Shown here: positions 18,315 through 24,910 of the stretch, piece after piece
Numbering within the stretch: position 1 is the stretch's first letter
Layout: the number at the start of each line of letters is the position of its first letter
Assembly (NCBI RefSeq): GCF_900103985.1
Contig: NZ_FNIE01000003.1
Span: 558,001 to 622,000 of the forward strand
DNA from: Actinacidiphila guanduensis
Lineage (GTDB): Bacteria > Actinomycetota > Actinomycetes > Streptomycetales > Streptomycetaceae
Length of the DNA stretch: 64,000 bases
Direction of reading: 5' to 3'
Made by a program: the position numbers and the translations under genes
The notes under the pieces: generated by a model
What the model saw: only the letters and a program-made list of their open reading frames with translations
What the model was told of the DNA's origin: nothing
Databases searched by the model: none

Positions 18315-18325
18315 GCGGGGTGCCG

Positions 18326-18475
18326 TCGGCTCCCCCGGCTGTCCTGGCCCCTCGGCTCCGCCGGCCCTTCGCTGTCCTGGCTGCCGGCTTCCCCGGCTCC
18401 TGGTTGCCTGACTGTCGGCTCCCTCGGCCTCTCGCTGCCTGGCTGGCCGACTCCCCCGGACCCCTCGGCTTCCGG
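18326..18475. repeat. Degenerate G/C-rich tandem repeat
   Basis: About five imperfect copies of a 26-33 bp unit built on TCGGCTCCCTCGGCC and GCTGCCTGGCTG. They lie in the gap between the convergent DUF192 and OmpA-domain genes. No coding potential is evident. Confidence 0.55.
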
Positions 18476-18500
18476 CCGCGCGGCTGGAAATCGCGGGCGC

Positions 18501-18544
18501 AAAAAACGGGCCGGTTCGCAGGGGGGGGAGAGCGAACCGGCCCG
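18501..18544 (-). terminator. Terminator of the Tad operon
   Basis: Perfect 13-bp stem (18507-18519 and 18532-18544) with a 12-nt loop. On the minus strand it is directly followed by TTTTTT (18506-18501), a canonical rho-independent terminator 45 bp after the OmpA-domain gene. Confidence 0.92.
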
Positions 18545-18588
18545 AGGGGGGGTTACACCGTACCGCGTTCAGGCCGCGGCATCGAACA

Positions 18589-19254
18589 CTACGAGGCAGG
18601 TGGCGTGAAAGTGATCTCCACCCGGCGGTTCTCCCGGCGCCCGGCTTCGGTGGAATTGTCGGCGATGGGGTAGTCCTCGCCGTAGCCACGCACCTGGAAG
18701 GTGTGGTCGGGGTCGCCGAGAGCGCTCAGCTGGGCGGCCAGCACCGCGTAGACAGCCTGCGCACGCTGCTTGGAGAGCACGGTGCCGTGCTCGCTGCTGC
18801 CGAGGTTGTCGGTGAAGCCGAACACCCGGATGGGCGAGGTGACATGGCGGGCGCTGATGTCGCCGGCGATGGCCCGGATGCGGTCGGCGGCGGTCGGCGA
18901 GAGCTTGGCGCTGTCCTTGGTGAAGAGCACCTCGGACTGCAGGGCGTACGTCACCGTGGAGTTCGACGTCTCCTGCCGCTCCTCCGGCTGGCTCGCCGAC
19001 ACCGAGCCCTGGTCGGTGACCGAGACGATGTCCAGCACCTTGGCCGGGGCCAGGGTCGCGCCCGGGGGCAGCCGCAGCCCCGGGGCGTTCGGGTCGATCG
19101 GCACGGGTGCGGTCGGGGCGGCGTCCCCGGCGGTGGGCGGGGGGTTGGTGTCGGCGCGCACCGGTCCGGCGGTGGCGAGCACGAAGACGGCCGCGGTGGC
19201 GGCCCCGGCGGCGGCCGCGGCCGCCCGCTGCGTCCTGCGCGTCCTACTCCTCAC
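18589..19254 (-). CDS. OmpA/MotB-domain secreted protein, last gene of Tad operon
   Basis: A 221-aa exported protein. A twin-Arg-containing N-terminus and Ala-rich hydrophobic stretch (about residues 10-34) end in an AXA-like site (GPVRA). A proline-rich spacer follows. The C-terminal OmpA-like domain (about 95-220) has the peptidoglycan-binding pattern VFGFTDNLGSSEHG, LSKQRAQAVYAVL, GYGEDYPIADN and GRRENRRVEI. OmpA-like domains bind diaminopimelate in peptidoglycan, so the protein could tie the pilus to the wall. The GTG start is 7 nt after the stop of the lipoprotein gene, with GGAGGGG inside that gene's end, so the two are coupled. There is no outer membrane in this organism, so an OmpA porin is excluded. 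Confidence 0.88.
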   Translation of the reverse strand: MRSRTRRTQRAAAAAAGAATAAVFVLATAGPVRADTNPPPTAGDAAPTAPVPIDPNAPGLRLPPGATLAPAKVLDIVSVTDQGSVSASQPEERQETSNSTVTYALQSEVLFTKDSAKLSPTAADRIRAIAGDISARHVTSPIRVFGFTDNLGSSEHGTVLSKQRAQAVYAVLAAQLSALGDPDHTFQVRGYGEDYPIADNSTEAGRRENRRVEITFTPPAS

Positions 19255-19261
19255 GCGTGCG

Positions 19262-19840
19262 TCACCCCTCCGAGAGGGAGATCTTGGCCGGGGGCATGGT
19301 CGGCAGCTCGAACTCGACGGAGGTGGTGGTGGGGGGTGGGGAGGGGAACTGTGCGAAGAAGGGGCGGCTCGCCTGGGGCTCGATGTCCTCCAGTCCCATC
19401 GTGCACAGGCAGCGCCCGTCGGTGTCACGCAGCACGTAGTAGCGCTTCTTGCCGGCTTCGTCCACCAGCACCGCACCCGCCACGGACGCACCCGACGCGA
19501 CCAGTGCCGTCTCGTTGCCGCGCAGTTCGTTCGCGTCGTAGATGTCCGAGCTGTCGTTGGTGAGGACGCCTTGCACCGTGACGAACCCGCTCGAGTCGCG
19601 CACCGCGGAGTTGATGGTGATCGTGATGCCCTGGGCGCCTTTCATCTGGGCGAGTACCTGCGTCGGGGTCGCCGAGGGCGTGGCGCCTCCCTTGCTGCCG
19701 CTGGATGCCTTCACCGTCGTGTTCGAGGAGGCGGACGGCTTGTCGTCCGACCCGCCGCCGCCTCCGCCGCACGCGGTGAGCGTGATGGCCGCGGCGGCGA
19801 CGAGTGTCACGGCGGTCGTGGCCCTGCGCGCGTGTCCCAT
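19262..19840 (-). CDS. Tad-operon lipoprotein, function unknown
   Basis: A 192-aa predicted lipoprotein. The signal peptide is MGHARRATTAVTLVAAAAITLTACGG with a lipobox (LTAC, Cys24). A Gly/Ser/Thr-rich linker is followed by a globular part containing GITITINSAVRDSSGFVTVQGVLTND, a cysteine pair in DGRCLCTMGLEDIEP, and a C-terminal PTMPPAKISLSEG. I do not recognise a named domain. It has the look of a beta-sandwich. It lies between tadG and the OmpA-domain gene in one transcription unit, so a periplasm-like wall-zone accessory of the pilus is plausible. ATG 19840 was chosen over the upstream frame because of the signal peptide. Confidence 0.8.
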   Translation of the reverse strand: MGHARRATTAVTLVAAAAITLTACGGGGGGSDDKPSASSNTTVKASSGSKGGATPSATPTQVLAQMKGAQGITITINSAVRDSSGFVTVQGVLTNDSSDIYDANELRGNETALVASGASVAGAVLVDEAGKKRYYVLRDTDGRCLCTMGLEDIEPQASRPFFAQFPSPPPTTTSVEFELPTMPPAKISLSEG

Positions 19841-19872
19841 CGTTCCCCGTTCCCTGGCTGCTTGTTCGTGGA

Positions 19873-20481
19873 TCATTTGCTGAGGTGGATGGCGTAGAGC
19901 TGCGAGAGGTCCAGACGGAAGCCGTTCACCGTGGGATCGATGGTCAACGGTCCGCCGTCGCACCTGAACCGGATGCCGTGTCCCTGCTTCCCCCCGATGG
20001 TGCACCTCGGTTCGATCAGCGCGGTCGCCGACGCGACGGCGTGCCGGGTCGAGGTCGCGGGGATCACCGACTTGCCCACCGCGCTCAGCGTGCGGACGGA
20101 CACTGTGACACCCGGCGGTCCGGCGACCACCGAACAGGAGGTGACCTCGGCGTCGTTGGCGCCCGCCAGAGAGGAGGCCGCGCTGCCGATGTCCCCCGCG
20201 CAGCCGCCGCCACCGCTGTCGCCACCGAGCAGTTTCCCGATGGCGTCGAGGTCTCCCGCGCTCAGTGCGGCGAGGAACGCGTCCTTGCCCTGGTCCCGTT
20301 CCTCGCGCGCGGCGGCCAGTGCGGCGGCGTCCGCGGCGGTCTGCGCCCCATTGCGCTTGACCGCCGCCTGACCCACCGCGAAGTACGCGAAAGCCAGGAA
20401 GAACAGTGCCGCGATGGACACGATGTAGATGCCCACCGTCTGCCCGCCATCGCCGCCCAGGCCCAGCGGACGGCGTCTCAG
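19873..20481 (-). CDS. TadG-like pilus assembly protein
   Basis: A 202-aa protein with one N-terminal membrane anchor (VGIYIVSIAALFFLAFAYFAVGQAA), preceded by the GGQT motif typical of TadE/TadG proteins, and an extracytoplasmic domain (AAVKRNGAQTAADAAALAAAREERD... to the end). The start is uncertain. The frame begins with a CTG that overlaps the flp stop (CTGA) at 20481 where related operons would have ATGA. The first standard start is a GTG at about residue 18 and would remove the GGQT motif. It lacks the Glu at +5 of a classical pseudopilin, as TadG proteins do. It probably anchors or regulates pilus assembly. Confidence 0.8.
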   Translation of the reverse strand: MRRRPLGLGGDGGQTVGIYIVSIAALFFLAFAYFAVGQAAVKRNGAQTAADAAALAAAREERDQGKDAFLAALSAGDLDAIGKLLGGDSGGGGCAGDIGSAASSLAGANDAEVTSCSVVAGPPGVTVSVRTLSAVGKSVIPATSTRHAVASATALIEPRCTIGGKQGHGIRFRCDGGPLTIDPTVNGFRLDLSQLYAIHLSK

Positions 20482-20738
20482 CCCGCGTTGGTGATCTTGT
20501 TGATGGTCCTGGTGATCGCGTTCTTGATCTTGTCGCCGATGTCCGTCGTCCCCGCCAGGACGCCGATGATCACTGCGATCACCACGGCGATGCCCAGGTA
20601 TTCGAAGGAGGTCTGGCCGCGGTCCCCCCGGGTGGAGGTCGTCAGACGGTCGGTCAGACGGTCGGTCTGGGCGCGGAGCCAGATCTCGGTCGCCGTGTAG
20701 CGGTGGAGTAGCCACCTGTTCATGCTTGCTCGCCCCAT
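20478..20738 (-). CDS. flp: Flp-type pilin
   Basis: The main pilus subunit candidate, 86 aa. A long polar leader ends in RGDRG, then the Flp processing motif G|QTSFEYLGI with Glu at +5 and Tyr at +6, and one hydrophobic helix (IAVVIAVIIGVLAG). It ends with a short amphipathic tail (DIGDKIKNAITRTINKITNAG). The prepilin peptidase should cut after the Gly. ATG 20738 has AGGTGA six bases upstream. ATG 20723 is an alternative. A 168-bp gap separates it from tadC, larger than other gaps in this operon, so it may have its own promoter for higher expression. No clear promoter elements are visible there. Confidence 0.88.
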   Translation of the reverse strand: MGRASMNRWLLHRYTATEIWLRAQTDRLTDRLTTSTRGDRGQTSFEYLGIAVVIAVIIGVLAGTTDIGDKIKNAITRTINKITNAG

Positions 20739-20906
20739 TCCTGATCACCTGGCTGCTGCGTGCGGTGCCCGTGCCCCGCCGATCGGCTGGGAGGAGGTCC
20801 ACGGCGCACCGCCTTTCGCTGGTCGTGTCGGGCCGAGACGCACCCTGACGGCCAGCATGCCGCGAAATCACGCTGTGTCGTACCACGTTCACGCAAAACA
20901 ACGTCC

Positions 20907-21806
20907 TCACCCGCCCCCGAAGACGTCGCCGAAGTGGATCTGCGAACCGATGATCGTGCCCGCGATCAGCAGGATCATCGTGGCGGGCACCAGCAGGACG
21001 GTGATGACGCCGGTGGCGCGCGGGACCATGCGGGCCGCCCGGCGGCGGGCGTTCTGCGCCTCGGTCCTGCGCATGTCCGTGGCGATCTGGAGCAGGGTGC
21101 GGGCGATCGGCGCGCCGAGTTCCTCGCCCTGCTGGAGCGCGGTGACGAACTGGCCCACCTGGTCGCTGCGGTTGCGCCGGCGCAGTTGGTCGAAGGCGTC
21201 GCGGCGGCTGACCCCGACGTCCATCTGCCGCAGGGCGATGCGGATCTCGTCGGACCAGGGGCCCTCGTAGACCGCGGTGACGCGCTCCAGTGCCTGCCGG
21301 AAGCCGAGGCCGGCGCTGACCACGACCGCGAGCACGTCGAGGAAGTCCGGCAGGGTGCGCTCGATGTCCTCGCGGCGACGCCGGACGGCGAGCCAGATGC
21401 CGAGGTCGGCCCACCACCAGCCGTACGCGAGCAGCAGCAGCGCCAGGAGCCAGTGGCCGCGGCTGACCAGCACCAGGGCGGCCAGGGCGCCGAGGGCGCC
21501 GTAGACGGCGCGCCGGGCGGCGTAGCGCTCCAGGGTGAGGCCGTAGGGGTGACCGGCGTGGTCGATGCGGGCGCGCATCTTGGCGTTGCGGGCCGGGCCC
21601 ATCATGCGCATCACCATGGGCGCCCAGCGGATGCCGAGCCGGTCGACGGCGTTGCCGGCGCGGGTGGTGCGGGTGCTGCCGACCTCCAGGGCGAGCGCGA
21701 GGTCGTCGGGCAGGCGCACCTGCGAGCGCAGCATGCCGACGCCGTACACGACGCCGGCGACGGCGAGGGCGGCCAACAGGGCGAGTCCGGCTCCGATCAG
21801 GGTCAT
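20907..21806 (-). CDS. tadC: TadC-like inner-membrane platform protein (T2SS F family)
   Basis: A 299-aa type II secretion F-domain protein. It has an N-terminal helix (LIGAGLALLAALAVAGVVYGVG), a pair of helices (YGALGALAALVLVSRGHWLLALLLLAYGWWW), the cytoplasmic GspF domain (LPDFLDVLAVVVSAGLGFRQALERV... ELGAPIARTLLQIATDMR) and a C-terminal helix (VITVLLVPATMILLIAGTII). The RR(A)E-QNARRRAARM run before the last helix is typical of TadB/TadC. ATG 21806 has GAGGAG upstream and is 10 bp after the tadB stop. With TadB it forms the membrane platform driven by the TadA ATPase. Confidence 0.92.
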   Translation of the reverse strand: MTLIGAGLALLAALAVAGVVYGVGMLRSQVRLPDDLALALEVGSTRTTRAGNAVDRLGIRWAPMVMRMMGPARNAKMRARIDHAGHPYGLTLERYAARRAVYGALGALAALVLVSRGHWLLALLLLAYGWWWADLGIWLAVRRRREDIERTLPDFLDVLAVVVSAGLGFRQALERVTAVYEGPWSDEIRIALRQMDVGVSRRDAFDQLRRRNRSDQVGQFVTALQQGEELGAPIARTLLQIATDMRRTEAQNARRRAARMVPRATGVITVLLVPATMILLIAGTIIGSQIHFGDVFGGG

Positions 21807-21816
21807 CGCGGGCTCC

Positions 21817-22815
21817 TCACACGTCGATCCGGGACATGCGCCGGATGAGGGCGAAGCCGACCACGTACAGCCCGAGGGCGACCAGGACACAGATCCGGCC
21901 GACGGTGGAGCCGGTGAGGGCGGCGAGCGAGCCGGGCATGATGCGGTCGAGCAGCAGCAGCGAGCCGATGCCGATCACGGGCACCGCGTAGGCGGTGACG
22001 GTGACCTGGGACATCTGGGTGCGCACCTCGCGCCGGGTCTCCTTGCGCTCCTCCAGGGTGACGGTGAGGTTGCGCAGGGACTCCACCACCGAGCCGCCGG
22101 CCCGGCTGGAGAGCACGAGGGTGGAGACCAGGACGATCAGCTCCCGGCTGGGCAGGCGCAGTTGGAGTTCGCCGAGGGCGTCCTCGACGGAGTGGCCGAG
22201 CGCCATGGCGTCGGCGACCTGGCGCAACTCCTCGCCGGCCGGGGCGTCCAGCTCTTCCGCGGCCATGGAGACCGCTGTGCGCAGGGCGAGGCCGGCCTGG
22301 GTGGCGTTGGCCAGCACCCGGGCCAGGTCGGGGAGTTGGGCGATGAACCGCTCGGTGCGCACCCGGCGCCGCCAGGCCAGGTAGGAGTAACCGGCCCACC
22401 CGGCGAGGATCGCGGCGATCGGCCCGAAGAAGGGCGCGAACACCACGGCGGCGATGATCCAGGCGCCGGCCACGATGCCGGCGAAGGCGGCGGTGAACTG
22501 GCCCGGGGTCAGGGTGCTTCCGGTGGCGGCGAGCCGGCCGGCCAGTCGGCGGCCCCAGGCGTAGCGGCGCACCCGCCGGTCCAGGGCGGCGAACGCGGGC
22601 TGCCGGGCCCGCTCCTCGCCGAGGTCGCCAGCGAGCCGCTCGACCAAGGCGGCGCGGTCGGCGCGGCCGCCGCGCCAGGCGTGCAGGCCCCACACGCCCA
22701 GCACCAGGGCGAGCACGGTGGCGGCGAGCACCAGCAGCGGGTAGGGCCCGGAGGAGAAGCGGGCCGCGCCGGTGGTCCAGGTCGCGGACGCCGGCACGGC
22801 GGTGGCGGGGGTCAC
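21817..22815 (-). CDS. tadB: TadB-like inner-membrane platform protein (T2SS F family)
   Basis: A 332-aa paralogue of the next gene, with an N-terminal hydrophobic segment (YPLLVLAATVLALVLGVWG), two central helices and the GspF cytoplasmic domain ([32 protein letters not shown], then SLRNLTVTLEERKETRREVRTQMSQV). Closing helices lie near ICVLVALGLYVVGFAL. The GTG at 22815 overlaps the tadA stop (GTGA). It assembles with TadC as the platform for Flp pilin extrusion. The pairing of names TadB/TadC follows gene order. Confidence 0.92.
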   Translation of the reverse strand: MTPATAVPASATWTTGAARFSSGPYPLLVLAATVLALVLGVWGLHAWRGGRADRAALVERLAGDLGEERARQPAFAALDRRVRRYAWGRRLAGRLAATGSTLTPGQFTAAFAGIVAGAWIIAAVVFAPFFGPIAAILAGWAGYSYLAWRRRVRTERFIAQLPDLARVLANATQAGLALRTAVSMAAEELDAPAGEELRQVADAMALGHSVEDALGELQLRLPSRELIVLVSTLVLSSRAGGSVVESLRNLTVTLEERKETRREVRTQMSQVTVTAYAVPVIGIGSLLLLDRIMPGSLAALTGSTVGRICVLVALGLYVVGFALIRRMSRIDV

Positions 22816-24146
22816 TTGGCCTCCCGGCTGTCGAGTTCGAGTTCGCTGGCACCGATGCCGAAGGCGGCCGGGACGTGCTCGCCGGCGAGGTAGAGGCGTT
22901 CGCCCAGTTCGCGGGGGACGGGGTGGTGCTCGTACCAGCCGCGCACGATGCGGTCGACGCCCAGGGGTTCGGCGCGGAAGCGGGTGGCGGAGGTGAGTTG
23001 GAAGGTGGAGCGGCCGCGCGAGGACAGGGCGGCGATCTCGGCGATCCGGCGGGTGCCGTCGACGTGCCGGTGCAGCTGGACGATGACGTCGACGGCGGAG
23101 TTGATCTGGTCGCGCAGCGCCTCGAAGGGGATCTTGACCTCGCTCATGGAGGCGAGCGTCTGCAGCCGCAGCACCGCGTCCTCCGCGGAGTTGGCGTGCA
23201 CGGTGGCGAGCGACCCGTCGTGGCCGGTGGACATCGCCTGGAGCATGTCCAGGGTCTCGCCGCCGCGGACCTCACCGACGATGATCCGGTCGGGGCGCAT
23301 GCGCAGCGAGTTGCGCACCAGGTCGCGGATGGTGACGCGGCCCTCGCCCTCGACGTTGGGCGGGCGCGACTCCAGCCGGATCACGTGCTCCTGCTGCAAC
23401 TGGAGTTCGGCGGCGTCCTCGACGGTGATGATCCGCTCGCCGTCGGGGATGAGCCCGGACAGGGCGTTGAGCAGGGTGGTCTTGCCGGAGCCGGTGCCGC
23501 CGCTGACGATGATGTTGCACTTGGCGCGCACGAAGGAGGAGAGCAGCATCAGCATGTGCTCGTCCAGCGTGCCGAGTTCGATCAGCTCGGCCAGGGTGTA
23601 GGCGCGCGGGAAGCGGCGGATGGTCAGGGTGGGGCCGGTCAGCGAGAGCGGCGGAATGATGACGTTGACGCGCTCGCCGGAGGGCAGGCGGGCGTCGACC
23701 ATCGGATTCGACTCGTCCACGCGGCGGTTGACGGTGGAGACGATGCGCTCGATGGTCTGCAGCAGTTGCTCCGCGGAGGAGAAGCGGGCCGGGACCTGTT
23801 CGACGCGGCCGCCGCGCTCGACGTAGATGCGGTCGGGGCCGTTGACCATGATCTCGGTGATGCTGGGGTCCTCCAGCAGCGGTTCGAGGATGCCGAGGCC
23901 GAGTGCCTCGTCGACCACGCGGCGGATCAGGGCGGCGCGTTCGGTGGTCGACAGGACCGGGCCCTCGCGGCTGATGATGTGCCCGAGCACGCGCTCCAGG
24001 CGGGCCCGGCGCTCGGCGGGGGCGAGCGCGGACATCTCGGCGAGGTCGATCTCCTGGAGCAGCTTGGCCCGGTAGACGGCGACGAGGTGGCCCTCCTGCG
24101 TCTGCGGGGCGGCCTCTTCCACGGCCAGGCGGGCGCGCAGGCTCAT
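22812..24146 (-). CDS. tadA: TadA/CpaF secretion ATPase
   Basis: The hexameric AAA-type ATPase powering pilus assembly, 444 aa. An N-terminal helical domain (residues 1-110) precedes the CpaF core. Key motifs are GVRIP-like PSGERVNVIIPPLSLTGPTLTIRRF, Walker A SGGTGSGKTTLLNALSG, the Asp box region IITVEDAAELQL, Walker B RIIVGEVRGGETLDML and the His box TGHDGSLATVHANS. Overlaps with tadE upstream (ATGA) and tadB downstream (GTGA) place it in the tightly coupled core of the operon. It acts on the cytoplasmic face of the membrane. Confidence 0.95.
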   Translation of the reverse strand: MSLRARLAVEEAAPQTQEGHLVAVYRAKLLQEIDLAEMSALAPAERRARLERVLGHIISREGPVLSTTERAALIRRVVDEALGLGILEPLLEDPSITEIMVNGPDRIYVERGGRVEQVPARFSSAEQLLQTIERIVSTVNRRVDESNPMVDARLPSGERVNVIIPPLSLTGPTLTIRRFPRAYTLAELIELGTLDEHMLMLLSSFVRAKCNIIVSGGTGSGKTTLLNALSGLIPDGERIITVEDAAELQLQQEHVIRLESRPPNVEGEGRVTIRDLVRNSLRMRPDRIIVGEVRGGETLDMLQAMSTGHDGSLATVHANSAEDAVLRLQTLASMSEVKIPFEALRDQINSAVDVIVQLHRHVDGTRRIAEIAALSSRGRSTFQLTSATRFRAEPLGVDRIVRGWYEHHPVPRELGERLYLAGEHVPAAFGIGASELELDSREAK

Positions 24147-24910
24147 GGCGTGTCCTCCTTCGGCATGGTGGCGTCGCGGTGTATCGGCTTGAAGAGGTGC
24201 ACGCCGGGCAGGACGGACGGGACGCGGACGGTGGCGCTGGCGGTGATACTGCCGGGGTCCTCGCGGGGGTAGTCGATGGCGGGCTTCACCCAGCCGCTGA
24301 CGGCCGCCCTGCCGGCGGCGCGGCCGGCGGCCGGGCCGCCGTACTGGCCGGCCTCGCCGGCGGTGCGGGCCGCGGTGCGGGCCGCTGTCGCGGCCTGGGA
24401 GCCGCAGTAGGCGACGATGCCGAGCTGGATGCCGGCGAGGGCGATGAGGAGGAGGAAGGGGAGCATGCCGAGGTATTCGAGCGAGGCCACTCCGTTGTCG
24501 GTGCGGGGGCGGTGAAGGGGGTGCCCCTTCGGCCCCGTTGCCGGGTGCCGGTCCGTCTCGGCTTGGCGCGCAGTTCCTCCCCCAGAGCTTCGCCTGGGAG
24601 GTACCCCCAGCGCCCCTTGCGGCGCCCCGCCGTTCGACTTCCGCCGCTCCCCGGCCGGAGGCCGGTTCGTGGCTTGGCGCGCAGTTCCCCGCGCCCCTTG
24701 CGGCGCCCCGCCGTTCGACTTCCGCCGGTCCCCGACCCCAGGCCCGCCCGTGGCCGGGCGCGCAGTTCCTCCCCCAGAGCTTCGCCTGGGAGGTACCCCC
24801 AGCGCCCCCAAGAACGGCAACCCCAAGTTCGGGCTCGTCCCCGTTCCGGCCGCGGGGCGGTTCGTCGGGGAGGGCGAACCGACGTGTGAGCTCGTGCTGG
24901 GGCCGGTCAT
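24143..24910 (-). CDS. tadE: TadE-like pseudopilin with repeat-derived leader
   Basis: A 255-aa pseudopilin. The processing motif is G|VASLEYLGML (Gly140, Glu at +5, Tyr at +6), followed by a membrane helix (LPFLLLIALAGIQLGIVAYC). An Ala/Thr/Arg-rich stem and a small C-terminal domain end in TMPKEDTP. ATG 24910 overlaps the stop of the upstream gene (ATGA), so translation of the long leader is strongly supported. About residues 28-117 of that leader are encoded by copies of an interspersed DNA repeat, giving the peptide ALGVPPRRSSGGGTAR twice and RRKSNGGAPQGA twice. Known prepilin leaders are far shorter. Either the leader is tolerated or a downstream start is used. The mature pilin part looks intact. 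Confidence 0.82.
   Translation of the reverse strand: MTGPSTSSHVGSPSPTNRPAAGTGTSPNLGLPFLGALGVPPRRSSGGGTARPATGGPGVGDRRKSNGGAPQGARGTARQATNRPPAGERRKSNGGAPQGALGVPPRRSSGGGTARQAETDRHPATGPKGHPLHRPRTDNGVASLEYLGMLPFLLLIALAGIQLGIVAYCGSQAATAARTAARTAGEAGQYGGPAAGRAAGRAAVSGWVKPAIDYPREDPGSITASATVRVPSVLPGVHLFKPIHRDATMPKEDTP
24560..24808. repeat. Three interspersed repeat copies inside the tadE leader
   Basis: 24567-24616 and 24759-24808 are identical 50-bp sequences (beginning CGCGCAGTTCCTCCCCCAGA, ending GGGAGGTACCCCCAGCGCCCC). A short variant lacking the internal 30 bp or so lies at 24677-24698 (CGCAGTTCCCCGCGCCCC). The flanks of the first two copies (24560-24646 and 24671-24727) also match each other. 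The same element occurs at 46365-46756 in non-coding DNA. All copies here are in frame with tadE. Confidence 0.9.

Noticed and set aside
18589..19254. Outer-membrane OmpA porin
   Set aside because: Only the periplasmic OmpA-like peptidoglycan-binding domain is present, with no beta-barrel, and the organism appears to be a monoderm actinomycete.
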